Positions 7,654 to 16,236 of a stretch of 64,000 nt of DNA are shown piece by piece (position 1 is the stretch's first letter; the number at the start of each line of letters is the position of its first letter). Where the stretch lies: positions 1 to 64,000 of the forward strand of contig JAZKZV010000006.1 of NCBI GenBank assembly GCA_045612845.1, read 5' to 3'. Position numbers and translations under genes: made by a program. Under the pieces are notes generated by a model. The model was not told the DNA's origin, searched no databases, and saw nothing but the letters and a program-made list of their open reading frames with translations. This stretch comes from Ornithomonoglobus_A sp045612845. GTDB lineage: Bacteria > Bacillota > Clostridia > UBA1381.

Positions 7654-10107
7654 ATGTTTACTAATTTTACACAAAGAGCACAAGCTGCAATCAGCGAGGC
7701 AAGAGAATGTGCCATAGAATTGGGACACCCGTATATCGGCAGCGAGCACATGCTTATGGGCCTTATACGTGAGGGCAGCGGTGTTGCGTTTAAGGTTTTA
7801 GATGGTTTGGGTATTACAAAGGAGAATTTGCATCAGCTTATTACTAAATTTACGGGGACACAAAATCAACTTCCGGGGGACACACAAATCCCGTTCACTC
7901 CGCGCGGAAAGCGGATTCTCGAAATCAGTGCGGCAGAGGCAAAAAGGCTTGGACACAGCTATATCGGCACAGAACATATTTTAATGGCTATAATCCGCGA
8001 CGGTGATGGTGTAGGCGCAAGAGCTCTCGAGTCTTTTGGTTACAACCTGTCTGCTATATATAACGATATTGTTCAGAACATCTCTCCGACACCGCCGGGC
8101 AGTGATAGCCCGGGAGCAACAAGAAAACAAAGTCAGCAGAAAAAGACAGATAATACACCTACCCTTGATAAGTACGGACGTGATTTTACTGCACTTGCAA
8201 GGGACTCAAAGTTTGACCCTGTTATAGGCAGAACTGAGGAAATTGACAGAGTTATTCAGATTCTTTCAAGACGTACAAAGAACAACCCATGCCTTATAGG
8301 CGAGCCGGGCGTTGGTAAAACAGCGGTGGCAGAAGGCTTAGCGCAAAGAATTGCGTCGGGTGATGTGCCTGAGCCATTAAAGGAAAAGCGCGTGGTTGCA
8401 CTTGACCTTTCTTCAATGGTTGCGGGCGCAAAATACAGAGGCGAGTTTGAGGAGCGCTTAAAGGGTGTCATCGACGAAGTTTTAAAGAACGACAATGTTG
8501 TGCTATTTATAGACGAGTTACACACAATAGTCGGTGCAGGCAGTGCAGAGGGCACAATGGACGCGTCGAACATCTTAAAGCCATTCCTTGCACGCGGCGA
8601 ACTTCAGCTTATTGGCGCTACTACTCTTAAGGAGTATAAGAAATATATCGAAAAGGACGCGGCGTTAGAACGTCGTTTTCAACCCGTAACAGTTGGCGAG
8701 CCGACTGTAGACGAAACTATCGAAATTCTAAAGGGAATCCGCGACAAGTACGAGGCACATCACAATGTTACAATTACAGACGAGGCAATAACTGCAGCGG
8801 CAAAGCTCTCGGCACGATATATTACGGACAGATTTCTGCCCGACAAGGCAATAGACTTAATAGACGAGGCGTCCTCTAAAAAACGTCTTGGTTCACAGAC
8901 CGAGCCTCAGGACTTAAAGGAAAAGCAAGAGAAATTAGAAAAGCTTTTAAGCGAAAAGGAAGAGGCTATTACCGCTCAGGACTTCGAGAAAGCGGCAAAA
9001 ATAAGAGATGAAGAAAAGGCACTCCGCGAGGAAATAGACTCACTTACAAGCGACTGGAAAGGAAGCACCACATCATCGGGACTTGTTGTTTCGGATGATG
9101 ATATTGCAAAGATTTTGTCTGACTGGACACACATAAGCGCATCTAAGCTAAAGGAGGAGGAGAGCGAAAAGCTCCGTAATCTTGATAAGCTTTTACACGA
9201 GCGCGTAATTGGTCAGGACAAAGCGGTAGTTGCAGTTGCAAAAGCAATCAAGCGTGGAAGAGCAGGTCTTAAAGACCCAAAACGTCCTATAGGCTCATTC
9301 TTATTCTTAGGTCCTACGGGTGTTGGTAAAACGGAGCTTACAAAGGCACTTGCCCAGACCTTGTTTGACAGCGAGGACTCACTCATTCGTGTTGATATGT
9401 CCGAGTATATGGAAAAACATGCGGTTTCCAAGTTTATCGGCTCACCTCCGGGATATGTTGGCTTTGAGGAGGGCGGTCAGCTTACAGAGAAAATCCGTCG
9501 TAATCCATATTCGGTAATTCTTTTCGATGAGGTGGAAAAGGCACACCCCGACGTGTTTAATATCCTTTTACAAGTGCTTGACGACGGTGTTTTAACCGAC
9601 GCACAGGGCAGAAAAATCGACTTTAAGAACACGGTTATTATTATGACATCAAATCTTGGTGCTAAGGATATTCTGGGTACTTCTCATTCAAAGCTTGGTT
9701 TTGGAACAGATTCGGGAGATGCTGCAAAAACCGAAAAGGAAAGAATAGAGGCAAAGGTTATGGACGAGGTAAAACGTGCCTTTAAGCCGGAGTTCTTAAA
9801 CAGAATTGATGAGATAATTGTGTTTGACCGTCTTAGCGAGGACGACACAAAGGAAATTGCCAAGCTTATGCTCTCGTCGTTAAAAAAGCGCCTTGCAGAC
9901 AACGGAATTACAGTTAATTTCAGCGAAAATGCAATTTCACAGATTGCAAAGGACGGATTTGATAAGCTATACGGTGCAAGACCGCTAAGGCGCGCTATCC
10001 AGAGCAAGATTGAGGATATGCTCTCGGAGGAGATTATAGACGGTAAAATCAATAGCGGTGATAGCATAACCGTAGATTATGAAGACGGAAAGTATGTAAT
10101 AAAGTAA
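7654..10107 (+). CDS. clpC: ClpC AAA+ unfoldase
   Basis: The 817-residue chain is full length. The N domain has two Clp repeats (residues about 5-140), which bind McsB-marked substrates and adaptors. AAA module 1 has Walker A GEPGVGKTAVAEG near 216. A UVR-containing middle domain spans about 425-465 (AQDFEKAAKIRDEEKALREE). AAA module 2 has GPTGVGKTELTKAL near 553 and sensor/arginine residues in PEFLNRIDEI. It feeds unfolded proteins to ClpP, which is not in the window. The start follows AAAGGAGAAC. It is the last gene of the operon, closed by a strong terminator. Confidence 0.97.
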   Translation: MFTNFTQRAQAAISEARECAIELGHPYIGSEHMLMGLIREGSGVAFKVLDGLGITKENLHQLITKFTGTQNQLPGDTQIPFTPRGKRILEISAAEAKRLGHSYIGTEHILMAIIRDGDGVGARALESFGYNLSAIYNDIVQNISPTPPGSDSPGATRKQSQQKKTDNTPTLDKYGRDFTALARDSKFDPVIGRTEEIDRVIQILSRRTKNNPCLIGEPGVGKTAVAEGLAQRIASGDVPEPLKEKRVVALDLSSMVAGAKYRGEFEERLKGVIDEVLKNDNVVLFIDELHTIVGAGSAEGTMDASNILKPFLARGELQLIGATTLKEYKKYIEKDAALERRFQPVTVGEPTVDETIEILKGIRDKYEAHHNVTITDEAITAAAKLSARYITDRFLPDKAIDLIDEASSKKRLGSQTEPQDLKEKQEKLEKLLSEKEEAITAQDFEKAAKIRDEEKALREEIDSLTSDWKGSTTSSGLVVSDDDIAKILSDWTHISASKLKEEESEKLRNLDKLLHERVIGQDKAVVAVAKAIKRGRAGLKDPKRPIGSFLFLGPTGVGKTELTKALAQTLFDSEDSLIRVDMSEYMEKHAVSKFIGSPPGYVGFEEGGQLTEKIRRNPYSVILFDEVEKAHPDVFNILLQVLDDGVLTDAQGRKIDFKNTVIIMTSNLGAKDILGTSHSKLGFGTDSGDAAKTEKERIEAKVMDEVKRAFKPEFLNRIDEIIVFDRLSEDDTKEIAKLMLSSLKKRLADNGITVNFSENAISQIAKDGFDKLYGARPLRRAIQSKIEDMLSEEIIDGKINSGDSITVDYEDGKYVIK

Positions 10108-10125
10108 CCACAGACGTATTTTAAT

Positions 10126-10160
10126 TTCACCCTCGTAGGGGAGGGGTTTGCTCCTCCCGC
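10126..10160. repeat. Family C palindrome after clpC
   Basis: GTAGGGGAGGGGTTTGCTCC followed by TCCCGC, a variant of the same hairpin found at 11893 and 32586. Confidence 0.65.
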
Positions 10161-10189
10161 AAAAAATCCGCCATTAAGGCGGATTTTTT
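10161..10189 (+). terminator. Terminator of the clpC operon
   Basis: 12-bp stem AAAAAATCCGCC/GGCGGATTTTTT with a 5-base loop. Confidence 0.9.
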
Positions 10190-10276
10190 GTGGTTTGTGT
10201 GGCAACAATGAACTCTGAGTTTGCAATTTAAAAAGGTGCATTAACCAAAGTCAATGCACCGAAAAATGCATAACTC

Positions 10277-10402
10277 CTTACTGCGACGTAATTTTCAACT
10301 TATTCATACAAGTATGCGAAAATAGAGTATGCATTTTTACCAAAATGGTAAAAAAATACACACTTATATGAATAAAATATTAAAAATTACATCGCAATAG
10401 TA
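10277..10402. repeat. Inverted-repeat element, 126 bp, in the clpC-eno gap
   Basis: The arms CTTACTGCGACGTAATTTT...TTATTCATA and TATGAATAA...AAATTACATCGCAATAG pair over about 30 positions with some mismatches. An inner palindrome TTTTTACCAAAATGGTAAAA lies between. A separate hairpin GGTGCATT/AATGCACC is at 10235-10260. The remainder of the 518-bp gap holds no gene that I can see. It may be a miniature mobile element. Confidence 0.6.
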
Positions 10403-10465
10403 TTGTATCACATACAACCATAAATTGTCAAGAAAAATGTGTAATATGTGCTTTTTTATGTAACG

Positions 10466-10564
10466 ACAGAAAAGGCCATCTATATAAATTCTATTGCTCA
10501 AACAGACAAATTCTTACGAATTTGAAACTCGCAATATCAAATTTATATAGACAGCCTTTTCTGT
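10466..10564. repeat. Palindromic repeat family A, copy 2 (reverse orientation)
   Basis: Outer arms ACAGAAAAGGC / GCCTTTTCTGT and TCTATATAAATT / AATTTATATAGA surround the core CAAATTCTTACGAATTTG, the reverse complement of copies 1, 3 and 4. Confidence 0.88.
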
Positions 10565-10625
10565 TTTTAATTTACGTATAAAAATTCCATTTCTTTGCCA
10601 CAATATATGGTAAAGGAGTGAGATT

Positions 10626-11891
10626 ATGAGAAAATATTTAGAAATCATGGACATTGTTGCGCGCGAGGTGCTTGACTCTCGCGGAAATCCCACAATTGAG
10701 GTCGAGGTCTTTACCGACCGTTCATCAGGTAGTGCAATAGTGCCATCAGGTGCTTCTACAGGTGCATTTGAGGCGGTAGAGCTTAGAGATAACGACAAAA
10801 ACCGTTATGGCGGCAAGGGCGTAAAGGACGCGGTATACAACGTAAACACTGCTATTGCCGATGAGATTATAGGAATGAATGCACTGTGCCAACGAAAAAT
10901 TGACGAGGCACTCATTGCTCTTGACGGGACAAGGAACAAAGGCAAGCTTGGTGCAAATGCAATTCTTGGTGTTTCTCTGGCAGTGGCAAAGGCAAGCGCT
11001 AATGCTTTGGGTGTACCTCTATACCAATATATCGGCGGTATAAATTCATACATTTTGCCTGTACCTATGATGAATATTCTAAATGGCGGCGCGCATGCTG
11101 ACAACAACGTAGATATTCAGGAATTTATGATTATGCCCTTTGGTGCAGACAGCTTTGGCGAGGGGTTAAGATGGTGTGCTGAGGTTTTTTACGCCCTTAA
11201 AGGCATTTTAAAAAAGCGCGGACTTTCTACCTCTGTGGGTGATGAGGGCGGTTTTGCACCTAACCTTGAAACTGACGAGGATGCATTAAGGCTTATTGTT
11301 GAGGCAATTAAAGAGGCAGGCTACACCCCCGGCGAGGATTTTTACATTGCCATTGACGCGGCAAGCACCGAGTGGGTTACCAAAAACGGATATACACTGC
11401 CAAAAGCTCAGGAGAAAAAGAGTGCAGATGAGCTTATTGAGTATTGGAAAAATCTGTGTGAGAATTATCCAATCTTCTCTATTGAGGACCCGTTGGGCGA
11501 GGAGGACTGGAGCGGTTGGAAAAAGCTTACCGACGAATTGGGCGACCGTGTTCAGCTTGTGGGCGATGACTTGTTTGTAACTAATCCCGAAAGATTGCAA
11601 AAGGGCATAGACGAGGAGTGTGCAAATGCAATTTTAATTAAGCTAAACCAGATTGGTACACTTTCCGAAACACTTGATGCAATAGAAATTGCACACAAGA
11701 ACGGATACAGCGCAATAATTTCGCACCGAAGCGGTGAAAGCGAGGACACCACCATTGCCGATTTGGCAGTAGCACTAAACACAGGTCAGATAAAGACAGG
11801 TGCACCATCGCGTACTGACAGAGTAGCAAAATATAATCAGCTTTTAAGAATTGAAGAGGAATTAGGGGATATTGCAGTCTTTGGCGAATAA
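10626..11891 (+). CDS. eno: Enolase
   Basis: This 421-residue enzyme interconverts 2-phosphoglycerate and phosphoenolpyruvate in glycolysis. The N-terminal motif is VLDSRGNPTIEVEV, with substrate-loop PSGASTGAFEAVELRD. Metal and catalytic signatures are GGAHADNNVDIQEFMIMP (about 155-172), DEGGFAP, the Mg ligands in AIDAASTE, IEDP and GDDL, and the signature LIKLNQIGTLSETL followed by SHRSGESED. The family length is 415-435. The ATG at 10626 follows AAAGGAGTGAG. It stands alone between repeat families, not in a gap-pgk-tpi-pgm-eno cluster. Confidence 0.97.
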   Translation: MRKYLEIMDIVAREVLDSRGNPTIEVEVFTDRSSGSAIVPSGASTGAFEAVELRDNDKNRYGGKGVKDAVYNVNTAIADEIIGMNALCQRKIDEALIALDGTRNKGKLGANAILGVSLAVAKASANALGVPLYQYIGGINSYILPVPMMNILNGGAHADNNVDIQEFMIMPFGADSFGEGLRWCAEVFYALKGILKKRGLSTSVGDEGGFAPNLETDEDALRLIVEAIKEAGYTPGEDFYIAIDAASTEWVTKNGYTLPKAQEKKSADELIEYWKNLCENYPIFSIEDPLGEEDWSGWKKLTDELGDRVQLVGDDLFVTNPERLQKGIDEECANAILIKLNQIGTLSETLDAIEIAHKNGYSAIISHRSGESEDTTIADLAVALNTGQIKTGAPSRTDRVAKYNQLLRIEEELGDIAVFGE

Positions 11892-11892
11892 T

Positions 11893-12011
11893 TTCTCCCA
11901 CCGTAGGGGAGGGGCTTGCTCCTCCCGAAAATACATACGGACAGATGTGGGCATCTGTCCCTACAATGTGTCATATACAAAAAACGGGACGTTCGTGAAC
12001 GTCCCCTACAA
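11893..12011. repeat. Three family C palindromes after eno
   Basis: Consecutive hairpins: GTAGGGGAGGGGCTTGCTCC (11901), GGACAGATGTGGGCATCTGT (11939) and GGGACGTTCGTGAACGTCCC (11981), the last two followed by CTACAA. Confidence 0.75.
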
Positions 12012-12078
12012 GCAATACTCAGAATTTATACAGACAAGACTCTGTGCTTTTGTATCCTTTTGAATTACAAAGATTGCC

Positions 12079-12107
12079 AAAAAAGCCTTGACGAAAGGGG
12101 CTTTTTA
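12079..12107 (+). terminator. Probable terminator between eno and proS
   Basis: AAAAGCC/GGCTTTT stem with an 11-base loop and T-run about 40 bp before proS. It could terminate eno transcription or act in the proS leader. Confidence 0.6.
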
Positions 12108-12154
12108 TGTTAAGATATAATGTGAATTATATTATACAAAAGGAATGATTGGCA

Positions 12155-13594
12155 ATGGCTAAAAATGATAATAAATTTGTAAAAGACATTACCTCAATGG
12201 ACGAGGATTTTGCAAAATGGTATACCGATATTGTTAAAAAAGCTGAGCTTGTGGAATATTCATCAGTCAAAGGCTGTATGATAATCCGTCCCTATGGCTA
12301 TGCAATCTGGGAAAAAATTCAGGCAAATCTTGATAAGCGCTTTAAGGATTTAGGGCACGAGAATGTGTATATGCCTATGTTTATTCCCGAATCACTACTG
12401 CAAAAGGAAAAGGACCACGTAGAGGGTTTTGCTCCTGAGGTTGCATGGGTAACACATGGCGGTTCGGAAAAATTACAAGAGCGTCTTTGTGTAAGACCTA
12501 CATCTGAAACACTGTTTTGTGAGCACTTTTCTAAGATTGTTCACTCCTACAGAGATTTACCAAAGCTTTATAATCAATGGTGCTCTGTTGTAAGATGGGA
12601 AAAGACTACAAGACCTTTCTTAAGAAGCTCGGAATTTTTATGGCAGGAGGGACACACAATCCACGAAACTGCCGAAGAGGCTATTGCCGAAACACGTCAG
12701 ATGCTTAATGTATATGCAGACTTCTGCGAGGACACTCTTGCTATCCCTGTTGTAAAGGGACAAAAAACCGACAAAGAAAAGTTTGCCGGTGCAGAAGAAA
12801 CATACACAATCGAAAGCTTAATGCACGATGGTAAGGCTTTGCAATCAGGTACTTCTCACTATTTTGGTGATGGCTTTGCAAAGGCTTTTGATATTCAGTA
12901 TACAGATAAAAATGGTCAGCTTCAATATGTGCACGAAACATCATGGGGTGTTTCTACAAGACTTATCGGTGCAATTATCATGATGCACGGAGATGATAAC
13001 GGTCTTGTGTTGCCTCCTAATATTGCACCTATTCAGTGTGTTATAGTTCCTATTGCACAACACAAGGAGGGTGTTCTTGATAAGGCTTATGCGATTTACG
13101 AGAACCTCAAAAAGCAATACAGTGTAAAAATTGATGACAGCGATAAATCACCGGGCTGGAAGTTCTCTGAATACGAAATGAAGGGAATTCCTTTAAGAAT
13201 TGAGCTTGGTCCAAAGGATATAGAGGCGAATCAGGCAGTAATTGCAAGACGTGATAATCACGAAAAGATTGTAGTTTCACTTGACGAGTTAGAAGTAAGG
13301 GTGGGCGAAATTCTTGTTAAAATGCAAGCAGATATGCTCGAAAATGCAAGAAAGATAAGAGAAGAGCACACAGTAAGTGTACAAACACTTGACGAAATGG
13401 CAGAGTATTCGAAAGATAACAATGGTTTTGTTAAGGCTATGTGGTGCGGCGACCTTGAATGTGAAGAAAAGGTAAAAGAGGTTGCGGGTCTTTCTTCGAG
13501 ATGTATGCCTTTTGAGCAGGAAGCTATAAGCGACAAGTGTGTATGCTGCGGTAAAAAGCCGAAGGCATTGGTATATTGGGGCAAAGCCTATTAA
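12155..13594 (+). CDS. proS: Prolyl-tRNA synthetase, archaeal/eukaryotic type
   Basis: About 479 residues. It is a class II synthetase charging tRNA-Pro, of the short archaeal-type form without the bacterial editing insert (bacterial-type enzymes are about 570 residues). Seen are the motif 1 region VKGCMIIRPYGYAIWEKIQ, motif 2 LCVRPTSETLF...WCSVVRWE, motif 3 IGAIIMMHGDDNGLVLPP, an anticodon-binding domain from about 285, and the C-terminal Zn-like Cys cluster KCVCCGKK with a C-terminal tyrosine, typical of this form. I chose ATG 12155; an in-frame TTG at 12149, closer to the AAAGGA, is an alternative. It is followed by the tRNA-Arg region. Confidence 0.95.
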   Translation: MAKNDNKFVKDITSMDEDFAKWYTDIVKKAELVEYSSVKGCMIIRPYGYAIWEKIQANLDKRFKDLGHENVYMPMFIPESLLQKEKDHVEGFAPEVAWVTHGGSEKLQERLCVRPTSETLFCEHFSKIVHSYRDLPKLYNQWCSVVRWEKTTRPFLRSSEFLWQEGHTIHETAEEAIAETRQMLNVYADFCEDTLAIPVVKGQKTDKEKFAGAEETYTIESLMHDGKALQSGTSHYFGDGFAKAFDIQYTDKNGQLQYVHETSWGVSTRLIGAIIMMHGDDNGLVLPPNIAPIQCVIVPIAQHKEGVLDKAYAIYENLKKQYSVKIDDSDKSPGWKFSEYEMKGIPLRIELGPKDIEANQAVIARRDNHEKIVVSLDELEVRVGEILVKMQADMLENARKIREEHTVSVQTLDEMAEYSKDNNGFVKAMWCGDLECEEKVKEVAGLSSRCMPFEQEAISDKCVCCGKKPKALVYWGKAY

Positions 13595-13730
13595 GGGGAT
13601 GGCTTGATATTTTTGTGTATCTTGCGTGTTTTCACTCGTTTGCGTATCACATACGCGGCACTCGTGCAAACAACATAATCTACGCAAAAATCTCTGCGCC
13701 CGAGACGTTTTTCAAAATAATGTATATTAA

Positions 13731-13817
13731 AATAGTGAAGAGGTACGGTTCAAATGCATTGCATTTGAATAAAAAAGAAAATCGCAGAGCGATTTTCTAC
13801 CATACCTATTCACTATT
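13731..13817. repeat. Inverted-repeat element, 87 bp, before the tRNA
   Basis: The 19-bp arms AATAGTGAAGAGGTACGGT and ACCATACCTATTCACTATT match at 17 of 19 positions. Between them are two perfect palindromes, TTCAAATGCA/TGCATTTGAA-like at 13749-13769 and AGAAAATCGC/GCGATTTTCT at 13776-13798. The rest of the proS-tRNA gap has no visible gene. Confidence 0.75.
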
Positions 13818-13844
13818 ACTTTTTCACTATTACCTCCAATACCT

Positions 13845-13918
13845 GCACCTGTAGTTTAGCTGGATAAAACGTGAGATTCCGATTCTCAAGACCGCAGGTT
13901 CAAGTCCTGTCAGGTGTG
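13845..13918 (+). tRNA. tRNA-Arg (anticodon CCG)
   Basis: Cloverleaf read by hand: acceptor GCACCTG/CAGGTGT (one G-U), D stem GTTT/AAAC, anticodon stem TGAGA/TCTCA with loop TTCCGAT giving anticodon CCG (codon CGG), 5-base variable loop, T stem GCAGG/CCTGT with loop TTCAAGT. The 3' CCA is not encoded. Confidence 0.92.
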
Positions 13919-13920
13919 TA

Positions 13921-13953
13921 AAAAAAGACTATTCGTAAGAATAGTCTTTTTTA
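13921..13953 (+). terminator. Terminator of tRNA-Arg
   Basis: AAAAAGACTATTC/GAATAGTCTTTTT stem-loop directly after the tRNA. Confidence 0.9.
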
Positions 13954-13955
13954 GT

Positions 13956-14048
13956 TAAATCCGTCTTGCAACGGAATAAATCTGCTATACAGATGAAATC
14001 ACTTCGTGATGAAATCTTGCTTCGCAAGGAGAAACAGGCGGATTTAAT
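13956..14048. repeat. Short palindromic element between tRNA and HAD gene
   Basis: Ends TTAAATCCG / CGGATTTAA enclose small hairpins ATCACTTCGTGAT and CTTGCTTCGCAAG. No coding potential is seen here. Confidence 0.55.
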
Positions 14049-14101
14049 TTCATCAAAGGTTGTTTGGTTTTCATCAAGAGCAACGCGAATGCTTTCTTTT
14101 A

Positions 14102-14914
14102 TTACAGCAATTCTCTCTCTATTTTCTCTATCAGCGATTTTATTGCATGGTTATTATTATCAGCAACAACCCAGTCGGCAATTTCTTTTAGCTCGTCTGT
14201 TGCATTTGCGACCGCAACACCAATACCTGCTTGTCTTACAAGCTCATAGTCGTTGCCCGCGTCGCCGATACCTATAACCTTACTCTTTTCTATTCCTAAA
14301 ATACTTGCCAGATGCAGTACGCCCTCGCCCTTCGAGCAACCGTTTGGCACAACCTCTAAATAACTTGCATTTGATTGCAAATATGTGAAGTCGCTGTATC
14401 TCTCGTACTCTTTTAGTGTGTCTACAAGACCCGGCATTTCTTCTGCCTCTACCATAAACACAATCTTCTTCCAGGGAAGTGCAACCGAGTGATAGTCTAC
14501 ATAGTCGCCTGGTATTTCCTCAAAAACTTTGCACTCCTCCGTGAGTCTGTTGGCACGCGAGAAATATATAGTGTATTCGTCATTTACCTCAATTCCTGCA
14601 CAAGGGTATTTTTCCTCTACATATTCCACGAGCGCAACTGCTCCGTCCTCCAGGAATTTTGACCACAAGAACTTTTTTGCGCTTATATCATATACAGACG
14701 CACCATTTGCACATACGATTGGTGCATTAGGCATAATCTCACGTAATACAACCTCTATACCCATTGGCATTCTTCCCGTTGCAAAGGTAAAAAGTCCGCC
14801 CTCGCTCATGAAATACTCTATTGCCTCTTTGTTTTCGTCCGATACGTGCTTGTCGTCTGTTAAAAGTGTATCGTCAAGGTCGGTGCATATTAAATATCCG
14901 TCGAATTTTCCCAT
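14102..14914 (-). CDS. HAD-superfamily (Cof-type) sugar/nucleotide phosphatase
   Basis: This 270-residue HAD IIB protein has motif I DLDDTLLTDD (residues about 11-20, nucleophile Asp), motif II in FATGRM, motif III Lys in the KGEGV region, and motif IV GIGDAGNDYELVRQAG followed by the VAVANATDELKE tail of Cof proteins. These enzymes hydrolyse small phosphorylated metabolites such as sugar phosphates or flavin precursors; the substrate cannot be assigned. The ATG at 14914 follows CGAAAGGAAATAAC. It is a single gene. Confidence 0.9.
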   Translation of the reverse strand: MGKFDGYLICTDLDDTLLTDDKHVSDENKEAIEYFMSEGGLFTFATGRMPMGIEVVLREIMPNAPIVCANGASVYDISAKKFLWSKFLEDGAVALVEYVEEKYPCAGIEVNDEYTIYFSRANRLTEECKVFEEIPGDYVDYHSVALPWKKIVFMVEAEEMPGLVDTLKEYERYSDFTYLQSNASYLEVVPNGCSKGEGVLHLASILGIEKSKVIGIGDAGNDYELVRQAGIGVAVANATDELKEIADWVVADNNNHAIKSLIEKIERELL

Positions 14915-14990
14915 TGTTATTTCCTTTCGTTTTTTGTATGTGCGTTTTTAAATTGTTTAAATTGCCGTTTGAAAAACCGACGGCGTATGT

Positions 14991-15027
14991 TTGGCGGACC
15001 GTCGGGGACGCCGGTCCCTACATTCAT
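14991..15027. repeat. Family C palindrome
   Basis: GGACCGTCGGGGACGCCGGT then CCCTACA, upstream of the HAD gene. The copy at 63689 is almost identical. Confidence 0.7.
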
Positions 15028-15053
15028 TTTGAAAATGGTGAGATGGACAATTT

Positions 15054-15653
15054 TTATCGCACAGAATATATACAACCACAGTAGTTCTGCCTATACATTC
15101 CATATTCCTCGCTAAGCTCACATGAGCGTTTGTATCCGTTTTTCTTTTTAAAATCAGACAGGAGATATTTTACTCCGTATTCCTTTTCTATCTCAAGACC
15201 CGTTTCGTTTAAGACCTGTGCATTCTTGAGAGGACTTATAGAAAGCGTGGTTGTAAAATAGTCAAAACCGCCTTTTTTTGCTATCTCGGCACTTTTTTGA
15301 AGTCGCATACGATAGCACTTAGAGCAACGCTCGCCACCCTCCGGCTCGTTTTCTAACCCTTTTACAGTTTTATAAAACTCATCATCTTCAAAATCACCTT
15401 GTATAAAGCTTATAGGGTGAGTGGTATTTAACATACCTATAAATCGCTCCTGTTCCTCGGCACGTTTAAAGAACTCCTCTGCGGGATAAATGTTAGGGTT
15501 ATAATAAAAAACAGTAATTTTAAAATACTGACTTAAATACTCCAAAACATAACTGCTGCACGGAGCACAACAACTATGCAGTAAAAGCGTCGGCACAGCA
15601 GTGTCAATTTTTTTTATCTCTTTTTCTAATTCTGATTGATAGTTTACTTTCAC
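15054..15653 (-). CDS. queH: Epoxyqueuosine reductase QueH
   Basis: This 199-residue protein is of the QueH (formerly DUF208) family, which performs the last step of queuosine synthesis in bacteria lacking QueG. Seen are the N-terminal LLHSCCAPCSS with vicinal Cys, the CSKCYRMRL pair, TTLSISPLKN, and the C-terminal RQNYCGC. These cysteines bind the iron-sulfur cluster and metal in the family. A GTG at 15653 is the longest start; it overlaps the upstream PAP2 gene by 50 bp with only a weak RBS. The two genes are probably co-transcribed. No preQ1 riboswitch is visible. Confidence 0.9.
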   Translation of the reverse strand: MKVNYQSELEKEIKKIDTAVPTLLLHSCCAPCSSYVLEYLSQYFKITVFYYNPNIYPAEEFFKRAEEQERFIGMLNTTHPISFIQGDFEDDEFYKTVKGLENEPEGGERCSKCYRMRLQKSAEIAKKGGFDYFTTTLSISPLKNAQVLNETGLEIEKEYGVKYLLSDFKKKNGYKRSCELSEEYGMYRQNYCGCIYSVR

Positions 15654-16173
15654 ACCAATTCACCGCCAATGCACTTAAAATTCCGAACACCGCCCCAAAA
15701 AACACGTCGCTGGGGAAGTGAACATACATATAAAGTCGTGAAAACGATATTAAAACAGCTAAAATGTAGCTTAATATCCCAATATATTTATGCTTTAAAA
15801 CTATACATGTTGCAGAAACAAACGAACACACCGCATGTCCGGACGGGAACGAGAATGTATCATACTGCGGAATACCCGCCAGAAACGTATCGACAGACAA
15901 CGGAACGTCCAATACGGAGTATGGTCTCTCTCGTGCTATAATGTTTTTTACCATAAGTGTAAATATGAGCGAAACAAACGCAATAGATACCATTATTAAA
16001 ATTCCTGTCTTACGGTAATTTTTTATAAATAACATTATTATGGCTATAAGTATCCATATAAATGCACCGTTACCCAGTCGGGTAAAAAACAAAAATATAC
16101 TATCCCAAAAAGGACTTTTTATCTGTTGTATGAAATCTAAAATTAAAAATTCAGTTTGCTCTATAAATTCCAA
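15604..16173 (-). CDS. PAP2-family membrane phosphatase
   Basis: About 190 residues with roughly six hydrophobic segments. The three PAP2 phosphatase motifs are present: KNIIARERP (KxxxxxxRP), PSGHA, and SRLYMYVHFPSD (SRxxxxxHxxxD). It probably hydrolyses a lipid phosphate or undecaprenyl diphosphate at the membrane. I prefer the TTG at 16173, which has AAAGGA at good spacing; the ATG at 16191 sits on the edge of the upstream gene's terminator and has no RBS. It overlaps queH. Confidence 0.85.
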   Translation of the reverse strand: MEFIEQTEFLILDFIQQIKSPFWDSIFLFFTRLGNGAFIWILIAIIMLFIKNYRKTGILIMVSIAFVSLIFTLMVKNIIARERPYSVLDVPLSVDTFLAGIPQYDTFSFPSGHAVCSFVSATCIVLKHKYIGILSYILAVLISFSRLYMYVHFPSDVFFGAVFGILSALAVNWCESKLSIRIRKRDKKN

Positions 16174-16192
16174 AACAGTTGTTCCTTTCATG

Positions 16193-16231
16193 AAAAAATC
16201 CCGGTAAATTTATTAAATCCACCGAGATTTG
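16193..16231 (-). terminator. Terminator of the SLH-NlpC/P60 gene
   Basis: Minus-strand AAATCTCGGT/ACCGGGATTT stem followed by TTTT just after the stop. Confidence 0.75.
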
Positions 16232-16236
16232 AAAAA

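Noticed and set aside
12088..12121. TTGACG and TATAAT as a proS promoter
   Set aside because: The spacer is 22 bp, too long, and TTGACG lies in a terminator loop.
15604..16191. ATG 16191 as start of the PAP2 gene
   Set aside because: It directly follows the T-run of the upstream terminator and has no RBS; AAAGGA with TTG 16173 is better, though the ATG cannot be fully excluded.
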